From Paulownia fortunei (lineage: Eukaryota > Streptophyta > Magnoliopsida > Lamiales > Paulowniaceae): a DNA stretch of 64,000 nt. Made by a program: the position numbers and the translations under genes. The stretch lies in NCBI GenBank assembly GCA_019321725.1, contig CM033122.1, positions 1 through 64,000 on the forward strand, in the 5' to 3' direction. The notes under the pieces are model-generated. The model was not told the origin of the DNA and searched no databases. It was given only the letters and a program-made list of their open reading frames with translations. Below, piece after piece: positions 26,061 to 58,934 of this stretch. Positions within the stretch are counted from its first letter, which is position 1; each line of letters opens with the position of its first letter.

Positions 26061-29020
26061 GATTTGTGTGTGTGGATTACTAATTGATTATAGTATAGCA
26101 AAATTGAAGTAAAATATGAGCAAATTTTGGTGCCTTGCCAAAAAAAAATAATAATAAATAAATAAATTGTTTTGGCGAGATGCGATGGGATGCGAGGAGG
26201 AGAGCCGTGAAAATGAAGGAAGTGTTTGGTGTTTACAGCGAATTGTCAACTACTACTACTACCACTACTACTACTGTCCGTCGGTTGCTTGTAATTTTGT
26301 TGTTTACCAATTCAACCCTTTATTCATTTTTTCCTTTTCATTTTCTTTTTTGAAAAATAGTTAAAATATTCATGAATAATTATATTTATATTTTTAAAAA
26401 AACTACTAAAACTTTCTTAAAATATTTTTTTATATTTAAAAAATCATAAAAATATTTTTTAGTTCAAAAAACTCATTCCAAAAAAAATCAAACATTTAAC
26501 TTTTTACACTAACATTGTGAAGGTTTTATCATTTTTGAACTAAATTATCTTTGGATTTCTTACATTAAGAAATTAATGAATTGAGTTGTACAATTTTATG
26601 TACACATATTCTCCTCCAGTCTTTTATTATTTTATATTTCTTTGAAGATATCAATTTATACATTGATAGTCTAATTCTTTATTGTTTCTTTTAGTCTTCA
26701 ATCATTTAAATTATTTGAAGCTATTATATTTACGTATTGATACTCAATTTTTTATTGATTTTGGGGAAAAAAATGAATGACTAAAAACTATTTTTAATTT
26801 CTCATTAAACACTAGAGAATTTGGACACTTTGTAATTAAACTAATTGAAAAAAAAGTGCTTTATATTAATCTTTTGTCATTCCATTCAAAAAGTAGTAAA
26901 TCATATTTTATTTGTTTTTCCAGTAGAGACTCGTTAAAATATTTTTCTAAAAAATATAACACAAATGCAAATTTTATACTCATTTAGTGTGGGCACACCT
27001 TTTCTCTTCCAAAAATTATAATTTAAAAAGTGAAATATATGAAATAACATGTGAAGTGCTAGTATCATTACTTTTATAAAACTAAATCCTTTAATGATTA
27101 TCTAAGATGAAACCTGGGCAGCACCTTTGAAGAACTTCAAGATAATGTAACCAAGTACTTTATAAACAATTAGAACCAATCCCAATGGGTTGGCCAAATG
27201 ACAAAATTGTGATGTATATGCATTGGTGGAAAATTCTTACTCACATAAGCTGTTTTTATACTAAATGGAATTAGGATGATACCACATTAATTGTGCAAAT
27301 GTGAAATTATTATCATTTTTCTATGCGAATCATTCAATATAAAGAAGAGTTTTTCCATGTGTTCGCAACTTCAAATTGGATTTTTTAGTACATGTTTGGA
27401 AGCACTTTTAAAATGAAAGTCCATTTATAAAATGAATTTATTAATATGGACTTTTTTAAAAAGTATTTATAAATATTATTAAGTGTTTGGTAAAAATGCA
27501 CTTTAATGCCCATTTACTAAAAGTGCAAGAAAAGAAATTCAAAAGCCACAATTTTGCATTTCTCCAAAATGAACTTTTGGAAAAGTGACTTATTTTAAAA
27601 ATTCATTTAAAAATAATTACCAAACACACAACTTTTTTACAAATGGACTTTCGTATCTAAAAATTCATTTAAAATGGGTTTCAAACACCCTCTTAGTCAT
27701 TTATGACCTACATTTAAGTGAAGCATGCATGCGAATTAGTTGAAGTACTTATACAAACACTAGTCAAATTGCACCTTGTACAGTGCCCATCATGTAATTG
27801 CAATTTTGTAGTTGTGAAGAACATAAAGCCACATCAGTTCAGAAGGGCCAAAAAACGACATGGTTTCGTTAGCACAAACCAATGAAGCTCTTGATTCTTG
27901 AAAGGGAGGAGTTTAATGGGTAAAAGATTTGTCTTTAACTTTAAACTAATTGTTTGTATTACTCTGGACATAAAATTTATAAGTACTAATTTAATACTTT
28001 TACTTCTTAATATGTAGGATAGATATCTTCTCCACCAAATTTACTTATAAATAAATAAACATATCCACTACCTCCCTTTAAGTTTTTTGGGTTTTGACAT
28101 TGAGATTTGATTTATTGGGAAATACATCCCATCCAGCACTATCTTGTGACTTTTGTCAACTATTCTAACAAAATTTTATTAAAAGACCAAACTACTCTAA
28201 TAATCATACACTATTATCAAAATGCAAATATTAGTCATAATGCATAATTCTTTTAAAACAAGTGAATTATCAAAATCAAAGTTTAAGTAAGGATAAAAAT
28301 AAAGAGTATAGGTTAATATTTATTTGTTTAATATAAATGGATAGCTTTTGAAATATACAACGAGACATCTTTTACAGTGCATAATTTTCAAAAATTGTGA
28401 GATCAAAATTTAAACAATGACTTCTAATATATATATATATAATATTGTTATTTATGTATGAAAAAAATACTAGATTTAAAAATAACCCGGATTTGATTTT
28501 TTGAAAATTACAATACTATTGATTATTTTTTTAAAGTTGGTGGATGCAAATATTTATGTTTCTGGTAGTGAATTTGACTGAAAATATTATATTTTGGGCA
28601 CATAGTTGAAGTCTTAAGTCAGTATATTTATACATTTAGGATCTAAATTGAGACAAAGTAACTAGTGTAAATGTTAAAAAAGCTTAACCAGAGTTTAATA
28701 TAGAGTTTGATCAGAAATATTAATTAGAGGGTGCATGACATATTTATTATCACTTCCTCGTTCCTACGTGTTATAAAAGTTTTTCGAAGCTTATAAAATA
28801 CTATTAAATTGTATAATTATTTGGAAAAAGAAAAAAAAAAAAAAAAAGTTAAGAAGTTAATCCACACCTGATTACCTGGAAGAGAGAGTTACGCAGCAAG
28901 TACAAATCTAGGCTTATCACTTCTCTTTCTCTCCACGCTCCTCTTTCTTCCTTCTCATTTTCTAGTCTATTATTTGCAAATGCCTCCATCATCACATGAT
29001 ACATTAATATGTCCTCCTCT
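26061..29020. other. Divergent intergenic region between GOS11 and the response regulator
   Basis: AT-rich and without any coding region I can support. It should contain the promoters of both divergent genes. A foldback element at 27391-27692 is listed separately. A trinucleotide ACT/TAC run lies near 26249-26274 just upstream of GOS11. Confidence 0.6.
27391..27692. mobile_element. MITE-like foldback element (hAT-type ends suspected)
   Basis: The segment begins CATGTTTGGAAGCACTTTTA and ends ATGGGTTTCAAACACCC. The two ends are roughly inverted copies of each other, and the interior also folds back (CATTTATAAAATGAATTTAT near the left end against AAATTCATTTAAAA near the right). Short flanking repeats TTAGTA and TTAGTC could be a target-site duplication. 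About 300 bases and no coding capacity. The GTTTGG/CCAAAC ends resemble hAT-derived MITEs, but the superfamily is inference. Confidence 0.5.
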
Positions 29021-29031
29021 TCATGAGTTTC

Positions 29032-29038
29032 TATATAT
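29032..29038 (+). promoter_or_regulatory. Candidate TATA box of the response-regulator gene
   Basis: TATATAT lies about 90 bases upstream of the ATG at 29126. A CT-rich stretch at 28920-28970 precedes it. Tentative. Confidence 0.3.
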
Positions 29039-29125
29039 GATCTGTTTCCCTCCTGCTATACTTTTTTGCTTTGTGAAAAACTTATAATCGATAGTGAAAA
29101 GAAGATATATAATTAAAGGGTGGCG

Positions 29126-31559
29126 ATGGGGGATCCGACGACGGAGGATAAGTTTCCAGCAGGGATGAGGGTTCTGGCTGTGGATGATAACTCCACTTGC
29201 CTCATGATCTTGGGGGCCATGCTTCGCAAATGCCAATACGATGGTTTTACTACTACTACTACTACTACTACTCTGTCTCCTAATTTTTATTAATTATTTT
29301 CAAAATATACTTGGCTGTGAATTTATTTTTAAGATTGTGATCATCTCTGGTTCTTATTCTGAATTAGTGCGCCTGATCATGCAATTGCATCCTTCTCTAC
29401 TTTTGGTTGGGCTCATCTTAGTTCGTATGTATCATCAGTCTTATCTATTATTTGTGTCGTCAATAGCCTATGGAATTTTTCTCGTTTTCTGACTGCAATA
29501 TTGCTCTACCTACACTTGAATTGCTTTTCTTGCTTTCTTCTATCGACTGCCCATTCTTTTAATTTTATGGCATATATATCTCTCACTATATATAGCCTGT
29601 AAATGATAATTAATAGTAACCCCCCCCCCCCCCCGCCCCCCCTGGTGCTCTATACGCGAGTGCATGTTTTGAATATACAATGTTCAAATATCTATTTGTT
29701 TATTTATTTGGTAGAATGAATTTTGTATAAATATGTTTTTTTTTAAGAATTAATTAGCGTTCCATCTAAATTTACCAACTTCCACAGTCGTTAGGGCTTA
29801 TTTAAACATACGTAAAATGTCGTATGTTTTAACAAAAATATTAATGATATAATTAGAAATTTAGAGAAAGTGTAAATATAATATTTAAAATATATATAAA
29901 AAAATACTAGTCATTGATTTTTTTTTGGTAGATTAATAATTAATCATACATTTGTCAAAATAAAATCAAACCCACCAATTCCAACCCCCTTCTAGTTTCA
30001 TTTGGTCATCGAAAAGTCCGTAGGAATAAAACGGAAAGGTGGCGATGGCTGAAGCTTGAACCCGCGGCTCGCCGACTGTCGATTTTAACTCCGATTTTGA
30101 AAATATCAATTCCAATTCATATACTTTCTAACATTTGTATTTTAGATATTATGAGTTTTTAGTATAATAGAATTTAATTATGAATATATTATAAAAACAC
30201 TCCTTCAACTACAATATAAATATTACAAATAGATTATTTTCCAAATACATAACATTAAAAAGAAACTCAGGGATATAATGACTATTAAAAAATTGATAAT
30301 ATATTTTTTTTTATTTTTTTTATTTGATAGAAAAATGTTCGATTTATGGCTTCTGTGTGAGTTTTTCAACGCAGTAAATTTTAGAGTGAATATGAAAGAT
30401 GAAGGGGAGGGAGTTGGTCAATTACCCCTTATTTTAATTTCTAATAAGTTAAAAAGTAATTATATTTCAAGTAGTTGAATATGAAAATGTGCTTGAGAAA
30501 TAAAAAAAAAAAAGGAAAAACACATTGGAAATAAAAGAGGAAGAATAGAGAGAAAATGGGAATAATGGGACGCATGCTAACTTCTGTAGGGGTTGAATTG
30601 AAAGACAAAATTTGTGAGAGAACATCAATAATCAATTAACATCTTTTTAATTATTAGAAGAGCAAAGATACTATGTATAATTACAGTATTGTCTTTAGTT
30701 GTTTTGATAATTACATGGACACCCCACCAGTGACTACTCTGAACTCTAAAGAGTTAATGATGTCAATGAAATTACCTTTTTACCCCACATTAGTTATCTT
30801 GAGAAAAATGAAATGAAGCCAAAATATCCCAAAAGTTGAATGAACAAACTACCCCCTAAAAGGTCTTTTTAGTGATTAACAAATTTCAAGAGATGTCTAT
30901 CTACGTTTCATATTTATATTTTAACTAAAAATTTGTTGGTCAAAAGTGATGAGCAAACCATCTTTATTATTTCTTTTTTTCTTACAGCATGAGATTTCTT
31001 AAAGAAGAATAACCAAAGCTAATATATAATTCATAAATGGCTTATTTGTTGGGAAATTTTGGTAACCATGGAGGGCAAACTCGGATTTTCATAGTTTTGT
31101 TAAAATGGCATCTACTTTTGAGTAAGGAAAACATAAATTACTCTAAATTTTGGAAGTGTTTATGTAATTATCACTGCAGTTAATTTATACAATACTGAAA
31201 AGCCAATGTTACTTCGTAGTAAAGCTGTGAATTTTTCATGGCAAGACGAGTTGAATGATGAATTCCTTCTTCCTTCCTGCTTTACCATCACAATTAGGTC
31301 TCATCTATTTGCCCTAATTGTCTTGTTTTCTTTTTCAAAATGTGTGTGATGATTTACTATGTAAGTTTGCAGTCACGACAACAAACCAAGCAACAAGAGC
31401 ACTTCAAATTCTGCGAGAAAACAAAAAAAAAATTGATTTGATTATCAGTGATGTTGATATGCCTGACATGGATGGCTTTAAGCTGCTTGAGGAAGTGGGG
31501 CTTGAAATGGACATCCCGGTCATACGTAAGCTAACAAATAATTTCTCTCAACCCATCAA

Positions 31560-31592
<33 letters not shown>

Positions 31593-34401
31593 TTTTTCTG
31601 CATCTTAATGTGTCTGATTTAACAACATTTTTAAAAAAATCTTATTCTGTTTTGCTGAAAGAAAACAATGGAAAATGCAAGTTGTGACTTCTAATTCCAG
31701 TTGACAAAAATCTTTTTTAACTGGATGTAATTTTTAACAGTGTTGTCATCTCATGATGATAAAGAACGGGTAATGAAAGGGATTACTCATGGAGCTTGTG
31801 ATTATTTGTTGAAACCTGTCCGAATTGAGGAGCTAAAGAACATCTGGCAACATGTGGTCAGAAGAAAGTTGGATTCCAAACAAGGGAAGAACTCTGACAA
31901 GGCTTACAGTGATTCTGGTGAGATGCGAGAAGCTTTGAAGGGGACAGAGATTGTTGATCAGAATGCAAAGCCAAATAAGAAAAGGAAAGATCAGAATAAG
32001 GAGGAAGATGAGGAGTGTGAAGAGAAAGGGCAACAGTATGATGACCCATCAACCCAGAAAAAGCCTCGCTTTGTTTGGTTACCAGAGCTTCACCGCAAAT
32101 TTGTTGCAGCAGTTAACCAGCTGGGTCTAGACAGTGAGTTTATTCTAAACTTGTCATCACAATATCTAATCTAAGAGAGCAATATCTTTAAAATTGCAGA
32201 ATTTCTATCTTACAGTGAGTGAATGGCTTGCTGTATCATAATTCTTGATCTATGTATATTGCTCTTGTTATCAATTTACATACTAGTGCGGATTTGCAAA
32301 TCTTACATGCTAATTTTTGAAACCCTCACTAATTTTTTTGTATTTTGACGTGTTTCCAATGTAGAAGCTGTACCTAAAAGGATCCTGGAGTTGATGGATG
32401 TTGAAAATATTACAAGAGAAAATGTTGCCAGCCACCTCCAGGCAAATTCTAATATCCAGTGCCTAAGATTTATACCATACGTGCCCTGCAATGTCAACTA
32501 AGTTTTTTTTTTTTATCTCACTTTGTGGTTCCAGAAATATAGGATGTACCTGAAAAAGTCGAACGGCATGGCAAGCCCGCAAGCTAACCTGTTTGCATCC
32601 TTTGGCAGTGGTGATTCAGCTTACGGGCAACTTGTTACTGGAGTTGATAATACACTAATCAGGGGTGGTGCGGGGCAATGTATAGAAGCTGGGTACAGAT
32701 CATATCCAGCTGCCAGTATGCTCAGTAGATTGAATGGTCCAGGTAGTCAGGGCTTGTGCGATATGTCTTCTTCTGGAATTATTCAATGGGGTCAGGCAGA
32801 CAATTTGATGAACACCAATGACTATGAACCTAATATCCATTCAAGCATACAAACGATGAACCAAAGCCAGAGCCAGAGTGTGCTTCATGGAATGCCAATG
32901 CCGCTAGAATTTGACAATGGAGAACAGAATAAGGATATTACTCCAACAGTAGAATTTTCCTCTACCAACTTTGATCCATCTGCTCACGCTCTTCACAATG
33001 ACTTCTCAAATACAACTTTAAACATGGATGGATCAGTTAACTGTGATTTTGCCATGCTAGAAGGACACCTTCCGAATGCTCAACAGCTAGACGTTTCTGG
33101 AAATTGGTCCTCTACAGAAGCTGATTCCTTAACTTCAGATTTTTCGTCCAAGTTGCCAAAATTTGATAGGTATAATGACAACTGGCCTAGTGCCGTTCAA
33201 TCCCCAAGTTTCTGTCCTCCAAGTGATTTGAGAGACAATATGCCAATATCAGCAGCTGCAGCAGCTCATTTGGTGATCAATCCCCATGAATTTTCTTCTC
33301 TCAACTCAGTTGTTAATATTAAAACTGATTTGCACCGCCAAAAACATCCAATTAGTCATATTGCAATTCATAACATGAATCACAACCCAATACCAGGCCG
33401 GAATATTCTTCACCAGGAATTTTCTAGTCAATCAAACCGCACATTTGGCCCTGAAAACTCTTTGCTAGTTCATCTTGAAGTTAACGAGAAATCCAGATTT
33501 GACATGAATAATGAGGGATTCAATTTTGTACGAGAAAGTGATCTGGATGGTCCCATGTCAAGGCAGCTTGACAACGCCAAACTTGAAGAGAAGCCTCCAA
33601 TGAGCTACACAAACAACAAAAATCTGGTGAATATGGAGCTACACGAACAAGGAAAATCTGCTGAATATGATGAAGCAGGTATGTTTTATAATTTTGTTTG
33701 CCTTAAAATGTTTCGATCCATAATAATCTTTCCTGTCGGTTCTGAGAGATGACTGTCTTTTCTCTTCTGCTTGCTGTTGCTTTTCTTTCTCTTCGCTTAT
33801 CTTTTGAGGAAAACAATGGCTAGACCAAGGCGTATTGTCATTCATTGACCACCAATTTGGAAAATGACTAATTTTATAGGACGCAAGTTATTAAATTTGT
33901 AGATTTAGCTGCTGCTTTAGAATTTCCCTTCCTTAACATTGTGTTCTATTTTCTTTATTCATATCACCCGCATAACCAGAGTGGTAAAACGTGGAACCTC
34001 TTCATCCATGGGCTTATTCTGGTTATTATCATATACCAAAGTATCTGTGTCATTGGGTTGTCAATGATGGTTATGTTGTTGTTGCCTTTTCCTTCGCCTT
34101 CTCCCTCATTGAAGAAACAGATTCATTGCTTCAATTCCCATGCAGTGGTACATATCCTCCTCTCCTCTTTAAGATCCCATCTACAGCCCCTGCCCTATTA
34201 AACCTTGGATTTGAACTTTTCCACCTGGCCACAACATGAAATCAGGTTGCAATCCCTGAAAAAAGGAAGTTGCTGTTTCTTTATTGTAATTGTTTTTTTT
34301 ATGAAGTTTTTAACTATCAATATTCTCAATCATTCACTTTACATCTTCTCATGTTTGATATGTTGCGTTATTAATAGTAGTGGACGTGCTGTGCAGGATG
34401 A
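29126..34401 (+). CDS. ARR12-like: Type-B response regulator (ARR10/ARR12-like), cytokinin signalling
   Basis: Nuclear transcription factor activated by His-to-Asp phosphorelay from cytokinin receptors. Exons are 29126-29243, 31373-31525, 31741-32133, 32365-32441 and 32535-33678, joined in phase; a last exon is uncertain. The receiver domain (about residues 15-130) shows [13 protein letters not shown], the phospho-acceptor region [18 protein letters not shown] and the lysine in [21 protein letters not shown] basic/acidic linker follows. The GARP/Myb-like domain spans [15 protein letters not shown] to [19 protein letters not shown]. The rest is a Gln-, Ser- and Asn-rich activation region. [14 protein letters not shown] favours the ARR10/ARR12 clade. 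The intron after exon 4 begins GC, not GT. After exon 5 (phase 1), the acceptor at 34396 gives an almost immediate stop (629 residues, end 34401). An acceptor at 33879 would add GRKLLNL, and reading through the intron stops at 33752. The gene is real; its 3' end is not settled. Confidence 0.85.
29248..29272 (+). repeat. (TAC)n microsatellite four bases into intron 1 of the response regulator
   Basis: About eight TAC units follow the donor GTTT at 29244. The microsatellite lies directly at the 5' splice site and makes it a weak match to GTAAGT. Confidence 0.85.
29620..29642 (+). repeat. Poly-C tract in response-regulator intron 1
   Basis: Fifteen C followed by G and seven more C. Long C or G runs of this kind are common assembly trouble spots. 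Confidence 0.9.
31561..31592 (+). repeat. (TTA)n microsatellite in response-regulator intron 2
   Basis: About ten TTA/ATT units between exons 2 and 3. Non-coding, likely variable in length. Confidence 0.9.
32442..32534 (+). other. GC-AG intron inside the GARP domain of the response regulator
   Basis: Exon 4 ends ...CACCTCCAG and the next bases are GCAAAT. The acceptor is TTCCAG before AAATATAGG. Joining here restores [11 protein letters not shown], the invariant end of the GARP domain. The nearest downstream GT (32459) would add 17 bases and break the frame. The intron is 93 bases. Confidence 0.85.
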
Positions 34402-35627
34402 TGATAATCAGTAGGCTGATGTTCAAGGAGAGGCTTAGTATCAGCTCTTTGCTCAGAGGTTGGAAGATAAATTCTGAACTACAACCAGTTAAAATTTTAT
34501 ATGCTGGAAAAACCTTTTGTTTGAATGTCCTCATGATGATAAGTCACGCAGATCAAATTCAATCCTGTTCCTTGATAGTTGTCCTTTTTATTTTAAGCTA
34601 TTCTATTATTGTATGCCACACTTTCAAATTATTTTAGCTCTTTTAGATCACCATAGCAAACTGGACATGAAGCAGACGAATAGAGCAAAAAAGAAAGAAC
34701 CAAATAAAACCCCCTGTTTCTGACCCTCCATTCATATTCAGATATGAAAAGTATGCCATAATATTTTGGCGCAGAGAGATGTTTAGTTTGCGAAAATTGG
34801 GAGCAATCCAAAATATGCGACCTGCGGGATTGAAGGAACCAGAAAAGACTCCTTGAAAAGGGACCCTTTTTGTCTAATCAGAAACAACTGTTAGCGTGGC
34901 CGAGTGGTCTGTGGCCCTTCAAGAGCTTAATTGTATTTGATGATTGATAATGCATTCATGATCGCAACCCTTTTCATCTTGTTTCTAATGCTGCAGTTTC
35001 AGCCATGGCCCCTAAAACGCAAGCACGACTGAGCCTGCTGCTGCCACGACTTGAAAGACATTCATTTCTGGTCATGTGCATGGTTTCAATTTGAACGAAT
35101 AACAAAATCAAGAATGAAAAGACATAGGATAAGTTCGAAACAAAATCAAGTAGGACAAGAAAAGGTCAAAGAAAGGAAGCTTCCACAAGTCAGCCGCAAG
35201 TACTTCGAAGGAACAACCCACACACAGCTGCAAGCTTTTGGCTGATCAATCATTCTTGGACTTGAGTTTGCACGCCAGCCCAGCCACAGATAATCAACTA
35301 TGCTCTGCTGGCCCTGATTGCTTGTTCCAGTAACAAAACAACTTTTTAACGAAAAGATTACCTATTATCAGGTCAAGTCCAAAGAGCATGAACTTGGCAT
35401 TTGGCCAATTCACAAGCCTTGCTATGGCCTTAAAATTAGGAGGAAACTAAACAGCAGTTTAGTCAAATATACGCCTAGGAAATATCTATAATTCCCACGC
35501 ATACAAAAAACACACATAAAAGAGGTTTAGTAGTTTTCCTACACGAGAATTTGTAGTCAAAATACTACAACCTTATTTAAACTAGATTCTGCAGTTTTTA
35601 GAACATTTTGAAAACAAACTGAAACAC
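34402..35627. other. Convergent intergenic region, no firm gene
   Basis: This region lies between the ends of the response regulator (+) and the PICKLE homologue (-). From 34397, one frame reads protein-like sequence with two TAG stops (ADVQGEA, then YQLFAQRLEDKF). A 5' tRNA-like piece occurs at about 34890-34917. Neither is a supported gene. Confidence 0.45.
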
Positions 35628-56997
<21,370 letters not shown>

Positions 56998-57000
56998 TTT

Positions 57001-57158
57001 CTACACAAACAACATGCATACAAACACATGTAAATTTAAATTCAAGAAAAAAAGGGTTCTTTACACAACTGAGATGGAATTGGAAATGGGGTAAAAAGCG
57101 TTACGATTATATGTAGAATTATAGTGCATGCCATAAAAGAGAGGAGTTTCGAGTTTAC
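57001..57158 (-). other. Probable 5' UTR intron of the PICKLE homologue
   Basis: On the minus strand the leader reads ...GGTTTGCTAG then GTAAACTC, and an acceptor TTTGTGTAG lies three bases before the start codon (AAAATGG). Removing 57001-57158 gives a 5' leader ending AAA-ATG. The donor and acceptor both look good; no transcript evidence. Confidence 0.55.
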
Positions 57159-57349
57159 CTAGCAAACCACTGTGTGTGAACTCAGAGTAAAAAAATTGGG
57201 AAAAGAGATTCAAGGGGTGACTGTATGTTTGAAAGAGAGAGAGAGATGAGACTTGGGAAATTGAGACAGCGTAGAGCGAGAGAGAATGGTGGCTTTATTG
57301 TGAAACGGCCACCTGCGCTGTGAGGGGCGACAAAGTGTACTGGTCTGAA

Positions 57350-57355
57350 TTTATA
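57350..57355 (-). promoter_or_regulatory. Candidate TATA box of the PICKLE homologue
   Basis: CTATAAATT on the minus strand, about 190 bases upstream of the putative leader donor. A CT-rich leader (TCTCTCTCTC at about 57235-57246) lies between, typical of plant core promoters with a Y patch. Confidence 0.5.
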
Positions 57356-57399
57356 GTGTGGGAATTCTTGGAACAAAATCACAAATGATATTATACCAT

Positions 57400-57920
57400 T
57401 AGCATCCTCGGCCCTATAATTATTTTTTGTAGCCCAAAACATGTAATCATAGGGTTTTCCTTCTTCTCTCTTTTTTTCGTTCGAACTTATTGATTTTTCC
57501 TAAAAAAAAAGAAAGACCTACTAGTTCATGTTATATATAATGATGCTTCATTTTTTGGTGATACATAACTATTTTTGTATTCACCCACATGATTTTTGTT
57601 ATTCATCGTGAAGTATTTTTAACTAAAATTTAAGAAGTTTCTAAAATATATATATATATATAATTTTATTCTTGCACTCCAAATCCATAATTTCGACAGT
57701 TTTCAAGGAAATTATGCAAGTTGTACTAGTCTAATCTCATATCGGTAAAAATACAGACGAGAATATATCAATAAAAGTACAGACGAAAAGCTCATACTTT
57801 CATCCATTTTTCACGCCTGTTCTATTTTGGTAGCTCAACGATAGTTCAATTATGGAATTTATTTCTTTTTGTATTTTCAAAATATGAGTTTGTGACTATT
57901 ATAATTACCCCAATAAGAAA
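57400..57920. other. Intergenic region left of the tandem array
   Basis: AT-rich, no open frame of note. An (AT)n run lies at about 57647-57662. Presumably part of the upstream region of the PICKLE homologue. Confidence 0.55.
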
Positions 57921-58897
57921 ATAATTCTATTTTACCATGTTACATTGCTAATATCATAATGAAATAATTGAGAATCTCGAATATGAAATTAGACCAAACC
58001 TAAATAAAATATTTTTTCTTAATAAGTGTGATCCGTTGAACATATATCTAATTTTTTAATTTTTTTTTTGTATTCCTTGGAATTTTATTTTCATGTTCCA
58101 TTTTGATGTTACCTGTAATTTCTTTGAAAAGAAATGAAAAGTATATCACTCTTTTTTAAATTTTTTAGAGGATAAATCAAGTATAGAATATGAAATATCA
58201 AAATTTATATATATATATCATGGGGGTTAAAAAAGTTATAAAAAAGAAATAAAAAGTAAAAGAATATAGTTTAAATTAATTCCACCATGAACATTAAGCT
58301 CCCAAGCAATAGAAGAAAACCCAGCGACTCATTTCGAGGTTTACTATAGCTTTTTACTATCGTGCAGCTGTTATTAAAGTTTTTGCCTCTGTTTAATACA
58401 TAATGACAATAGCTAAGTAAATATGTAGTCGAGTGGCTATTCGTTCGTTTTAAATATGTATTTCACTCATTTTTACACTCGTATAGTATATACCAGTTGC
58501 TCTCCAATCTCACTTAAATCTTGTGTTAAACAAGTATACCCAAATAAGACAAATGTCAATAACTGGTAGCGGAATCACTTTCGTGAACTTATCCAAATAA
58601 TTCTATTTTACCACGTTACGTTTCTAATATCATAATGAAATAATTGAGAATCTCGAATATGAAATTAGGTCAAACCTAAATAAAATATTTTTTCTTGATA
58701 AGTGTGATCCGCTGAACATATATCTAATTTTTTTTATTTTTTATTTTTGTATTCCTTGAAATTTTATTTTCATGTTCCAATTTTGGTGTTACCTGGAATT
58801 TTTTTAAAAATAAATGAAAAGTATATCACCCTCTTTGAAATTCTTTAGAGGATAAATCGAATATAGAATATGAAATATCAAAATTCACATATATCTA

Positions 58898-58934
<37 letters not shown>

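Noticed and set aside
31833..32052. Antisense frames over response-regulator exon 3
   Set aside because: Shadows of the conserved coding strand with no motif of their own.
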